Source of the DNA: Streptomyces collinus
Lineage (GTDB): Bacteria; Actinomycetota; Actinomycetes; Streptomycetales; Streptomycetaceae
Length of the DNA: 64,000 bases
Direction: 5' to 3'
Assembly (NCBI RefSeq): GCF_031348265.1
Contig: NZ_CP133771.1
Span: forward strand, 1,612,001 to 1,676,000
The notes under the pieces were generated by a model. That model saw only the letters and a program-made list of their open reading frames with translations. It was not told the DNA's origin and searched no databases. A program made the translations under genes and the position numbers. Shown in pieces: positions 18,180-25,726 of this stretch (positions are counted from its first letter, which is position 1; each line of letters starts with the position of its first letter).

Positions 18180-19183
18180 CGGGCGCCCTCCTCGTAATGC
18201 ACCCAGCGCTTCTGGGACCAGAACAGCACCGCCGTCACCAGGGCGACCGCGATCAGCAGGAGCCAGGCCATCGCGGAGGCCAGACCCATGCGGCTGTTCT
18301 CGAAGCCCTGGACGTAGAGGTAGCAGGTGTAGACCATCGAGCCGTCGGCCGGGCCGCAGGCGTTGCTCCCCGCACCACCGCCGACGATGTACGCCGAGCT
18401 GAAGATCTGGAAGGAGTGGATCGTCTCCAGCAGGACGTTGAAGAAGAGGACGGGGGAGATCATCGGCAGCGTGATGTTCCAGAACCGCCGCATCTTGCCC
18501 GCTCCGTCGACCTCGGCCGCCTCGTACAGCTCACGCGGGACCTGCTTGAGACCGGCCAGGAAGATGACCATGGGGGCGCCGAACTGCCAGACGGTGAGCG
18601 CCACGAGGCTGTAGATGATCATGTCCGGGTCGCCGGTCCAGCCGCCGACGTCGATCCCGAAGATCTTCTGGGTACGGTCGACCACCGCGTCGTCGGAGAA
18701 GATCGCCTTCCACACGATCGCGACGGAGACGCTCGCACCGATGAGCGACGGCGCGTAGAAGGCGGCCCGGTAGAAGGCCTGCCCGCGCCGGCTCTGGGCG
18801 AGCAGCAGCGCCACACCGAGGGCGGCGAGCAGCTTCAGCGGCGTGCCGACGGCGACGTACCAGAGCGTCACCTGCACCGAATGGCGCCAGCGCGGATCAC
18901 CGAACATCTCGGAGAAGTTGTCGAGGCCGATCCACTGGGGCGCGTCGAACAGGTTGTAGTCGGTGAAGGCGAAGTAGAGCGAGGCGATCATCGGGCCCGC
19001 TGTCAGGAGCAGGAACCCGGCGATCCACGGAGACATGAAGAGATAGCCGGCCAGGTTCTCCCGGCGCCGCCGCCGCTTGAGGGCGGCGGGGCGCGGGGAG
19101 CCCACCGGACCGTGCCGCGGCTCGGAGCCCTTGCCCTTGGGCAGGTCCTCCATCGCAGGGGCGTGTGTCACGGTGGTTCCCAT
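18176..19183 (-). CDS. Carbohydrate ABC transporter permease (MalF type)
   Basis: A 335-residue permease. A basic, Pro-rich cytoplasmic N-terminus (ALKRRRRRENLAG) leads into six helices, with the EAA loop at EAAEVDGAGKMRRFWN. A periplasmic loop near residue 290 contains two Cys (NACGPADGSMVYTCY) that could form a disulphide. The start overlaps the binding-protein stop by one base (TGATG), and the stop overlaps the MalG-type ATG, so the three transporter genes are tightly coupled. It is paired with the permease at 17292. Confidence 0.92.
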   Translation of the reverse strand: MGTTVTHAPAMEDLPKGKGSEPRHGPVGSPRPAALKRRRRRENLAGYLFMSPWIAGFLLLTAGPMIASLYFAFTDYNLFDAPQWIGLDNFSEMFGDPRWRHSVQVTLWYVAVGTPLKLLAALGVALLLAQSRRGQAFYRAAFYAPSLIGASVSVAIVWKAIFSDDAVVDRTQKIFGIDVGGWTGDPDMIIYSLVALTVWQFGAPMVIFLAGLKQVPRELYEAAEVDGAGKMRRFWNITLPMISPVLFFNVLLETIHSFQIFSSAYIVGGGAGSNACGPADGSMVYTCYLYVQGFENSRMGLASAMAWLLLIAVALVTAVLFWSQKRWVHYEEGAR

Positions 19184-20472
19184 CAGGCGCCGAGAGCCGT
19201 CTTCGACTCGGTGAAGAACTGCTTGACGGCCTCGTCCACCGACCTCTTGCCCAGGCCCATCTCCTCGGCGATGCGCAGGAACGCCGACTCGCAGATGTCC
19301 GCGCCGTTCGGGTGCGGAGTGATGGGCTCCAGGACTCCGGCCTTGACGATGGACTGCTCGTAGGCGGCTATCGCCTGGTTGACCGGGTCGGTCGGCTTGT
19401 ACGCGTCGAACTGGGCCTGCGTCGCGGGCACACCGCGGTCGTAGCCCATGATCTTGGCGACCTCGGGGTCGTGGACCATGAAGTCGATGAACTGGGCGAC
19501 TTCCTTCGGGTGCTGGGTGCGCTTGGAGGCGCTCAGCATGAGGGAGCCGAGGTACTGCCCGGTCTTCTTGCCGTCCGTCGTCGGGATGGGGGCCAGGCCG
19601 TACTCGCTCTTGCCCTCGGAGGTGTAGCGGACGGTGAAGTTGTCCCAGGTGAACTCGCTGCCCGCGAGCTCCGCGGCGAGCGCGGACTTGGGCTTGATCT
19701 GCGCGACCTTCTTGGGGTCGGAGTAGATGCCCTCCTCGACACCCTTCCTGGCCTTCGTCCACCAGTCCGTCAGGTCCGCCTCGGTGAAGCCGAGTCCGTC
19801 CTCGGTGAAGAACGCCTTGCCGTTCTGGCGCAGATAGAGGTCGTAGAGGTACATCGTGCCGTACATGCCGCTGTCGCCGGCGCGGCCGGTCTTGTCCCGG
19901 ATCTTCTTCATCCCGGCTTCGAAGTCGTCCCACGTCCAGCCCTGCTCCGGCTTCACGCCGGCGCGGGTGTAGACGGGCTTGTCGATGACGAGGGCCATGG
20001 AGTTCGAACCGACCGGAACGCCGAGGAGCTTGCCGTCGATCTCGCCGAACTTCTCCAGGCCCGCGCGGAATCCCTCCATCCGGAGGTTGCCCGCCTTCGC
20101 CTGCTCGCTCAGATCCAGCAGCACGTTCTTCGCGTCGTATTTACGGAGGAAGCCGATCGCATTCTGGAACACGTCCGGCGGATTTCCGCCGGAGGCCTGG
20201 GTGTTGAACTTCTTCCAGAAGTCGAGATAAGGCTGGAAGTCCGTTTTCACCTTGATCTTCGGGTACTTCTTCTCGAAGAGCGCGATGGTCTTGTTGATTC
20301 TCTGGGCACGATCCTCCGCACCCCACCACGCGTAACGGATCGTCACCGTCCCGTCCGCGGAGGCCCCTCCGTCGCCACCGCAGCCGGTCGTCGCGGCCAG
20401 CCCCAGCGTGGCTGCCGTGGCTCCGGCCGCCTTCAGGACGGTACGTCTCTCAACATTCCTGCCGTTCACCAC
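19183..20472 (-). CDS. Extracellular sugar-binding lipoprotein
   Basis: A 429-residue family 1 solute-binding protein. The signal region carries both a twin-arginine-like ERRTVLKAAG and a lipobox ending in TTGC, so it is probably anchored by a lipidated Cys near residue 31. The mature part has the typical TIRYAWWGAEDRAQRINKTI start, NPPDVFQNA, and a late WTWDDFEAGMKKI. It binds sugar and delivers it to the two permeases encoded downstream. The start is one of two adjacent GTG codons, with GGGGAGG seven bases upstream. It is the first gene of the operon; a promoter and operator-like palindromes lie directly upstream. Confidence 0.93.
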   Translation of the reverse strand: MVNGRNVERRTVLKAAGATAATLGLAATTGCGGDGGASADGTVTIRYAWWGAEDRAQRINKTIALFEKKYPKIKVKTDFQPYLDFWKKFNTQASGGNPPDVFQNAIGFLRKYDAKNVLLDLSEQAKAGNLRMEGFRAGLEKFGEIDGKLLGVPVGSNSMALVIDKPVYTRAGVKPEQGWTWDDFEAGMKKIRDKTGRAGDSGMYGTMYLYDLYLRQNGKAFFTEDGLGFTEADLTDWWTKARKGVEEGIYSDPKKVAQIKPKSALAAELAGSEFTWDNFTVRYTSEGKSEYGLAPIPTTDGKKTGQYLGSLMLSASKRTQHPKEVAQFIDFMVHDPEVAKIMGYDRGVPATQAQFDAYKPTDPVNQAIAAYEQSIVKAGVLEPITPHPNGADICESAFLRIAEEMGLGKRSVDEAVKQFFTESKTALGA

Positions 20473-20505
20473 GGTTGGACCTCCCCGCGTGTCGTCCCGC
20501 TTGCA

Positions 20506-20528
20506 TGAATCGTTTCAAGTAAGCGCTT
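20506..20528 (-). promoter_or_regulatory. Two LacI-family-like operator palindromes
   Basis: TGAATCGTTTCA (20506-20517) is a near-palindrome close to the LacI/GalR consensus TGAAACGTTTCA. It is followed at once by AAGCGCTT (20521-20528), a perfect 8-bp palindrome with a central CG. Both sit at the predicted transcription start or just downstream, where a bound repressor would block the ABC/lyase operon. No LacI-type gene is in the window, so the regulator must be encoded elsewhere. Confidence 0.6.
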
Positions 20529-20536
20529 GCTGGCAC

Positions 20537-20565
20537 AAGGTACGGAGGGGCTGAGGGTGCGTCAA
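20537..20565 (-). promoter_or_regulatory. Sigma-70-type promoter of the ABC/lyase operon
   Basis: On the minus strand, TTGACG (20560-20565) and TACCTT (20537-20542) are separated by exactly 17 bases. They lie about 65 bases before the binding-protein start. Transcription would start near 20530, next to the operator-like palindromes. Confidence 0.65.
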
Positions 20566-20732
20566 TGATTCGGACAAGAATTTCTTACCGACGGAGCGGG
20601 CGACGGAGCGGGCCGAGAGGGCGGGGCCGGGAGCGGAGCCGAACGACGTCCCTGGTGACGGCCACGCGTCCGAAGAGCCGAACGGGGAGGGCCGGGTCGG
20701 GTCGATCCCGGGCCCGACCGGAAGACGACGGT

Positions 20733-20758
20733 GGGGTTGGGGGTGGGGTTTCGGAGGG
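20733..20758 (+). other. G-quadruplex-forming motif
   Basis: Four G runs of 4, 5, 4 and 3 are separated by loops of 2, 1 and 7 bases, which satisfies the canonical quadruplex pattern. It lies about 170 bases upstream of the ABC operon promoter. Folding in the cell is untested. Confidence 0.5.
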
Positions 20759-20774
20759 CGGAGGTCGGAGGGCG

Positions 20775-20850
20775 GGGGTCGGATTCGGCCATGTGACGTC
20801 GCGGGGAGGGGTTTTGCGGCTGTGGGGGTCGGTTTTTGGCCATGTGAGGT
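20775..20850 (+). repeat. Imperfect direct repeat around GGCCATGTGA
   Basis: Two copies of about 25 bases (20775-20799 and 20824-20850) share GGGGGTCGG, then TT, then GGCCATGTGA and GT, with a few mismatches and a two-base indel. They lie on the G-rich side of the gene-free region. The meaning is unknown. Confidence 0.4.
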
Positions 20851-22010
20851 GGAGGCGAGGAGTGTGGCCGGGGGTGGGTCGACGAAGGGACTGCGACTTA
20901 GCGTGACGGGGGCATGGTTGGGCGGAGGTGGGTGAGTGGGTGGGCGGTGAGCCCGTGAGCGGACTGCACGGCGTGGGGTGGTGCGCTGGGGTGCGGGCTT
21001 GGTGATCAGTACGGCTGACTGGGGCGCCGGCGGCACGGGAGGTGTGGTGCTCGGGGTCCGGGGCTCGAGGTTCGCGGCCCGGGCCCTTGGCTCGGTGAAC
21101 GTGCGAGCGACGTAGGGGCCGCGACTTGGGCGGCCTGACGTCCAGGACTCGGTGGTTGTGCGGCCGGCAGAGGGGCTGGGGGCAAGGGCGGGCCGGGGCA
21201 CAGCGGGCCTCAGGGCTTGGTGATCGTCCGGGCGGTCCTCCGGCGGTTCGGCGATGGGCAGGGTCGGCGGGGGCGGCGGGGTGGGGCAGCCTTACCGGCA
21301 GACCGGTCGGCCCGGTGACTGGATCTCGTCGGGTAGCTGGCTCGGCGGGGTGCGAGCGGTTCGAAGGGCAGAGGCGTGGCCAGGGCGAGAAGCCGACCGG
21401 CACGGGCTTCCCGGCCTACCCGGCCCATGGCGGTATAGGCGCCAGCCGGCCCGGGGAGGCCCGCCGCCGCCCGGCGCGGGGCCGTGCTGGGCGGCGCGGC
21501 ACGGCGCGGCGCGAGCGACCCGCGCGGCCCGTGCGCCGCAGCGCCGCCCGGGCAGGCCCCCAGGGCTGCGCCGTACTCGTTCGCCGGGTCGGCGGCGGCG
21601 AGGATGACGCCCGGGAGGCACCGTCAGGGCGGCTGCGCCGGTCCGCGAACCCCTGGCCCCCCCCCCCGCAGTCCCAGCCCGGGCGAATCTCGGCCACAGG
21701 GTCGGCACAGCGGAGAGCTCTCGGCTTCAAGCCCGGCATAGGCCCCGGGCCGGTGGGTCTCAGCCCTCACCGCCCCCCGGCGATCTCTCTCCCCCGCCGG
21801 TCAGGAGCGCACCGGAGCCTCCGGCCCGAGGCGGAACCAGGCGTGAACTGTCACGACAGCACGCCGGCGCCGCACGGCGGATCCCGGCGGCACCAGCGGC
21901 CTGAGCACAGAGGCCGCCGTCCGGGCGCTCCCGCCCGGCGGAATGCCGTAAGCCGCCCCGCGCGCACAGCCAGCCCGACAACCCGGCACCCACAGCCCCT
22001 ATAACACCGA

Positions 22011-22040
22011 CGGCCCACCTGCGCAATCGCAGATGGGCCG
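22011..22040 (-). terminator. Hairpin downstream of tRNA-Val
   Basis: CGGCCCACCTGCG (22011-22023) pairs with CGCAGATGGGCCG (22028-22040) with one mismatch around a four-base loop. It begins 11 bases after the 3' end of the minus-strand tRNA. Confidence 0.7.
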
Positions 22041-22050
22041 CTGGTCCGGG

Positions 22051-22122
22051 TGGGCGATACTGGGTTCGAACCAGTGACCTCTTCGGTGTGAACGAAGCGC
22101 TCTCCCACTGAGCTAATCGCCC
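22051..22122 (-). tRNA. tRNA-Val (CAC), second copy
   Basis: A 72-base cloverleaf with the same sequence as the copy at 4529-4600: acceptor GGGCGAT, anticodon loop TTCACAC, T-loop TTCGAAC, discriminator A and no encoded CCA. It is a single-gene unit with its own hairpin terminator. Confidence 0.96.
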
Positions 22123-22168
22123 GGACGCAGGAAGAACATTACCCCATGTCAGGGGGTGCCTGTGACGC

Positions 22169-22627
22169 TCACTGGTCCTTGATCTTCCACGGCATCGTGA
22201 TGCCGAACTTCCACAGGTAGATGCCGGCCAGCACGCCGATGATCACCAGCCCGATCGACGTCAGGATGATGTTGCGGCGCCGCACCTTGGGATCGAGGGC
22301 GCGCTGCGCCGCCTCGGTGACCTTCCGCTTGGTCCAGCGCAGCACCAGCTGGGCCCAGACGAACTCCGTCGCCCAGATCGCCATGCCGCCGAAGATCACG
22401 ACCCACCCCGGTCCGGGCAGGGGCAGCATGATGATGCCGGTCACGACGACCGCGAGTCCGATGATGAAGACGCCGACCTGCCAGCTGAGGTGCAGCGCCC
22501 GGCGGGCCTTGATGAATTCCGGCGCACGCGAGCCGAGCCCGCGATCCTGCTCGCCGTGTACCTCGCCCGTCCCCGTCTCGTTCGACGCCACGGCCACCTC
22601 GCCCGGCTCGTTACTCCCCGTATTCAT
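22169..22627 (-). CDS. TIGR02611 / PGPGW membrane protein
   Basis: A 152-residue protein whose central LPLPGPGWVVIFGG is the signature of the PGPGW transmembrane family. A polar N-terminus of about 40 residues is followed by a hydrophobic pair around the motif, a basic cytoplasmic segment (RWTKRKVTEAAQRALDPKVRRRN) and a last helix (IILTSIGLVIIGVLAGIYL). The function is unknown. The ATG at 22627 lacks a clear Shine-Dalgarno; an in-frame ATG at 22660 would add 11 residues. It is divergent from ssgB, which is its usual neighbour in Streptomyces as far as I recall. Confidence 0.82.
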   Translation of the reverse strand: MNTGSNEPGEVAVASNETGTGEVHGEQDRGLGSRAPEFIKARRALHLSWQVGVFIIGLAVVVTGIIMLPLPGPGWVVIFGGMAIWATEFVWAQLVLRWTKRKVTEAAQRALDPKVRRRNIILTSIGLVIIGVLAGIYLWKFGITMPWKIKDQ

Positions 22628-22818
22628 ACGGGGAAACACTACCCGAGCGAAACCAGTCACCGGAATGGACGCAGGACGCGAACGATCCCTCGGCCGGAAG
22701 AGTTACGTAAAGGCACGCAAAACACTCAGAGGGGTTTACAACGGCACCGTAGGTGGCATGTCGATTTCGCCGACGTGCGAATCCCCGAGCGCACACTGAG
22801 CGAAAGGCCCTGGCGCTT

Positions 22819-23232
22819 ATGAACACCACGGTCAGCTGCGAGCTGCACCTGCGCCTCGTTGTGTCGAGCGAGTCCTCCCTGCCTGTCCCCGCAGGCCTGC
22901 GGTACGACACGGCCGACCCCTACGCCGTGCACGCCACCTTCCACACCGGAGCCGAGGAAACCGTCGAGTGGGTGTTCGCCCGCGACCTCCTCGCCGAGGG
23001 ACTTCACCGCCCAACAGGCACCGGCGACGTCCGCGTCTGGCCGTCGCGCAGTCACGGCCAGGGCGTCGTGTGCATCGCCCTGAGCTCGCCGGAGGGCGAG
23101 GCCCTGCTCGAGGCCCCGGCACGGGCCCTGGAGTCCTTCCTGAAGCGGACCGACGCCGCCGTGCCGCCCGGCACCGAACACCGGCACTTCGACCTCGATC
23201 AGGAGCTCTCGCACATCCTGGCGGAAAGCTAG
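22819..23232 (+). CDS. ssgB: Sporulation and cell-division protein SsgB
   Basis: A 137-residue SsgA-like protein, exactly the length of SsgB, with the family pattern RYDTADPYAVHATFHTG and EWVFARDLLAEGL, and the C-terminal LDQELSHILAES tail. In S. coelicolor SsgB recruits FtsZ to future septum sites in sporulating aerial hyphae. The ATG at 22819 has AAAGG upstream. A GTTTAC at 22734-22739 followed 12 bases later by GGTGGC could be a weak sigma-H-like promoter, since ssgB is known to depend on sigma-H; the -10 match is poor. A hairpin terminator follows at 23312. Confidence 0.96.
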   Translation: MNTTVSCELHLRLVVSSESSLPVPAGLRYDTADPYAVHATFHTGAEETVEWVFARDLLAEGLHRPTGTGDVRVWPSRSHGQGVVCIALSSPEGEALLEAPARALESFLKRTDAAVPPGTEHRHFDLDQELSHILAES

Positions 23233-23579
23233 GGCGAGGCCCTCACAAAGCCGCCCGGCGCCGTCGACTCGGGGAGACGGCTCGGGCCCGGACAACCGCA
23301 TACGGGATGACACCGGCGCCGGCACCGCGGATCACGCGGTTCGGCGCCGGTTTGCGTGGGAGAGCCCCTCCCTCGGTGCCCCTCCCCCGGGGTCCATCCC
23401 CCGTGCCCCTCAGCCGGCGTCACGCCGCCGGTGTCGCGCCGCACGGGGAACCCCGGCGGGCCGGGACGCGTTGTATTCGAAGCCATGTGCGGGCATGAGG
23501 CGGTCCGGCGATGGTGGAGCCGTTACCATCGGCCAGCATCGGCGGGCGCCCGCCCGACCCTCAGGCCAGGGAGCGAATC
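23233..23579. other. Intergenic region after ssgB
   Basis: It holds the ssgB terminator (23312-23352) and a C-rich stretch with several copies of GTGCCCCTC- or CCCCCG-like words near 23378-23420. I see no gene. The promoter of the CGNR gene must lie in its last 150 bases. Confidence 0.55.
23312..23352 (+). terminator. Hairpin terminator downstream of ssgB
   Basis: ACCGGCGCCG plus ACCGCG pairs with CGCGGT plus CGGCGCCGGT around a five-base loop, with small internal bulges. A short T run follows (TTTGCG). Confidence 0.7.
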
Positions 23580-24140
23580 GTGCTGATCACCCACGACACC
23601 CGGTGCGCCCTCGACACCGTGGTCGATCTGGTGAACACCGCACCGGAGGACGACACGGCATCGGACGGACTGCCGGACGTGGCGACCCTTGCGGACTTCG
23701 TGCGGAACCACGAGATCAGCGATGTCGGGGTGCTCTCGGACTTCGACCTCTCAGCGGTGCGCAAGATCCGCGGTCGCTTCGCCGCCGTCTTCGCCGCCCC
23801 GGACGCCCGGGCCGCGGCAGGGCAGATCAACGAGCTGGTCGCGGCGGCCGGCACCACACCCCGGCTCACGGACCACGACGGCTACGACTGGCATGTGCAC
23901 TACTTCGCGCCCGGTGCCTCCGTCGCCGATCATCTCGCCGCCGACTGCGGGATGGCGCTGGCGTTCTTCGTGGTCGCCGGGGAGCAGGAGCGGCTGCGGC
24001 GGTGCGAGGCGCCTGACTGCCGGCGCGCCTTCGTCGACCTGTCCCGGAACCGCTCGCGGCGGTACTGCGACAGCCGCACCTGCGGAAACCGCCTGCACGT
24101 GGCCGCGTACCGGGCGCGCCGCAAGGAGGCGGCGGGCTGA
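23580..24140 (+). CDS. CGNR zinc-finger protein with ABATE domain
   Basis: A 186-residue putative transcriptional regulator. The N-terminal two thirds match the ABATE-type domain (DTVVDLVNTAP at residues 10-20, then a helix-rich region). The C-terminal zinc finger has RRCEAPDCRRAFVD, two more Cys (RYCDSRTCGNR) and the diagnostic CGNR followed by a basic helix. The zinc finger probably binds DNA. GTG at 23580 is used because AGGGAG lies seven bases upstream; longer in-frame starts lack this. No target is evident among the neighbours. Confidence 0.88.
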   Translation: MLITHDTRCALDTVVDLVNTAPEDDTASDGLPDVATLADFVRNHEISDVGVLSDFDLSAVRKIRGRFAAVFAAPDARAAAGQINELVAAAGTTPRLTDHDGYDWHVHYFAPGASVADHLAADCGMALAFFVVAGEQERLRRCEAPDCRRAFVDLSRNRSRRYCDSRTCGNRLHVAAYRARRKEAAG

Positions 24141-24224
24141 CACCCGGCCCCGGGCCGCGGGGCTGTGGAGGATGTCGATGCCGACGCGGTCCCGGCGGGT
24201 GGCGCCGGGTACCGCGGGTAAGGC

Positions 24225-24401
24225 TCACAGCAGCAGCAGATCGTGCAACGAGGCCATGAGCAGCAGACTCCCGATCACCGCCAGGAAGATCATCAGCGGT
24301 GGCTGGGAGAGGGCGAAGAGGCAACCCCGTGGCTCGTCCTGCCGGGGATGTGGCTCGTCCTGCGGCGGTGCGGGGTCGCTCTGTTTCGTCGTGTCCAGCA
24401 T
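24225..24401 (-). CDS. Small membrane protein, 58 aa
   Basis: A Pro/Asp/Gln-rich N-terminus of about 25 residues is followed by GCLFALSQPPLMIFLAVIGS and a hydrophobic C-terminus ending in LHDLLLL. It is a single-pass or hairpin membrane protein of unknown role. The ATG at 24401 lacks a good Shine-Dalgarno, and an in-frame ATG at 24422 is possible. It is convergent with the CGNR gene. Confidence 0.6.
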   Translation of the reverse strand: MLDTTKQSDPAPPQDEPHPRQDEPRGCLFALSQPPLMIFLAVIGSLLLMASLHDLLLL

Positions 24402-24557
24402 CTCGCGGCGATGATGACGCAATCGCCCCGCCGGGCGCGATCAGCGGCCTCGTTCCGTGCGGGAGTGCACCGATTCCGCGAGGTCCGGTTCGGGTTGTGA
24501 TCACTTCCGCGCACCGGCGGACCCACTCTGACGATTCGGCCCCGGGCGGGGCTGTCG

Positions 24558-24995
24558 TCATATGCCGTGCTTCTTGAGGATGGCCTCGATGTCGCTGAAG
24601 TCGTCGTCGCGGGACGCCTGCGCCGGCCTGGTTGCGGGGCGGGAGCCCTGGCCCAGGGAAGGCGCCGAGGCTGCGGGGGCCACCGTGCCGGGCCGGTCGG
24701 CGGCTCGGGCCGCCGCCCTGCGCTCCTTGCGGGTGCCGCCACGACGGCGCTCCACGGCTCGTGTGGTCATGAAGAGCACCCATGCGAGGCCGAGCACCCC
24801 GAACCCGGCCCAGGCCGTCGGGCTGAACGCGGTGTCGGCCAGCCACTCGACGACCCCCGTCATCACGAGGCCGATCGGGACGAGGGAGTAGGCCGCGACC
24901 CGGACCGCGGCGAGGTACCGCTTGCGGTACGCCGTGACGATCGCAATGCCCAGGCCTGCCGCGGACACGGCGGAGCAGACGGTCTCGGCAATCAT
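24558..24995 (-). CDS. Hypothetical membrane protein with SHOCT-like C-terminus
   Basis: A 145-residue protein. Three hydrophobic segments occupy the first 80 residues (CSAVSAAGLGIAIVTAY, AAYSLVPIGLVMTGVVEWL, WAGFGVLGLAWVLFMTT). A basic stretch follows (RRRGGTRKERRAA), then an Ala/Pro-rich linker and an acidic end DDFSDIEAILKKHGI. That last helix recalls the SHOCT-type oligomerisation motif, but the match is weak. GGAGG lies seven bases before the ATG at 24995. It is divergent from the DsbA-like gene. Confidence 0.75.
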   Translation of the reverse strand: MIAETVCSAVSAAGLGIAIVTAYRKRYLAAVRVAAYSLVPIGLVMTGVVEWLADTAFSPTAWAGFGVLGLAWVLFMTTRAVERRRGGTRKERRAAARAADRPGTVAPAASAPSLGQGSRPATRPAQASRDDDFSDIEAILKKHGI

Positions 24996-25169
24996 CCGGT
25001 CCTCCAGGCGTGGCGCGGTCGGGTCGGGGCACTTCGTCCCTTCCATCCTGCACCCGTCGCACCCCGGCGGGCCATGCTCCGGCCCGACATCAGGGACATC
25101 TCCGGGTCACCTCCTCCGCAGGTGCCGTGCGGGCTGCGCCCCGGCCGCGGCTGCTGGGAGACTGTCGGC

Positions 25170-25694
25170 ATGAGCGACTCCTCCACCGACCGTTCCGCCG
25201 CCCCCGTCCTCGAGGTCTGGTGCGACCTCCAGTGCCCGGACTGCCGTACCGCGCTGGACGATCTCCATGCCCTGCGCGCCCGCTACGGCGACCGTCTGGA
25301 GCTGCGGCTGCGGCACTTCCCGCTGGAGAAGAACAAGCACGCCTTCGCCGCCGCCCAGGCCGCGGAGGAGGCGTGGGAGCAGGGCCGGGGATGGCCGTAC
25401 GCCGAGGCCCTGCTGGGGCGGGTCGAGGAGCTGGCCCGTAAGGGAGAACCCTTCCTGGTGGAGATCGCCCGCGAACTGGACCTGGACGCCGAGGAGTTCG
25501 ACACCGCGCTGATCGACGGCCGGCACATCCTGATCGTGGACGCCGACCAGGCCGAGGGCAAGGCGATCGGTGTGACCGGCACACCGACGTACGTCATCGG
25601 CGGGGAGCGGCTCGACGGCGGCAAGAGCCAGGACGGGCTGCGCGAGAAGATCGAGGAGATCGCGGACCGGCTCCTGGCCGGGCAGGAGCACTGA
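25170..25694 (+). CDS. DsbA-family thioredoxin-fold protein
   Basis: A 174-residue cytoplasmic protein with a thioredoxin fold interrupted by a helical insertion, as in DsbA/FrnE-like oxidoreductases. The active site is CPDC at about residues 22-25 (WCDLQCPDCRTAL). The cis-Pro loop is GVTGTPTYVIGG near residue 138. There is no signal peptide, so it probably acts on cytoplasmic thiols. A bare GTCGGC precedes the ATG, so translation initiation is weak or leaderless. It is convergent with the GNAT gene, 32 bases away. Confidence 0.88.
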   Translation: MSDSSTDRSAAPVLEVWCDLQCPDCRTALDDLHALRARYGDRLELRLRHFPLEKNKHAFAAAQAAEEAWEQGRGWPYAEALLGRVEELARKGEPFLVEIARELDLDAEEFDTALIDGRHILIVDADQAEGKAIGVTGTPTYVIGGERLDGGKSQDGLREKIEEIADRLLAGQEH

Positions 25695-25726
25695 TCACCC
25701 TCACCCGGCCGTCGGCTCCCGGGCCG

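Larger units (their letters stand above)
20566..22010. other. 1.4-kb region without a convincing gene
   Basis: Open frames on both strands are low-complexity (Arg/Gly/Pro-rich) and resemble nothing known. The left half is strongly G-biased on the plus strand and holds a G-quadruplex motif and a direct repeat. An 11-base C run occurs near 21657. It may be regulatory, decayed, or simply spacer. Confidence 0.5.

Noticed and set aside
21126..22004. 292-codon plus-strand frame in the gene-free region
   Set aside because: The product is Arg/Gly/Pro low-complexity without a start signal, and it runs through an 11-base C run. I could not support it as a gene.
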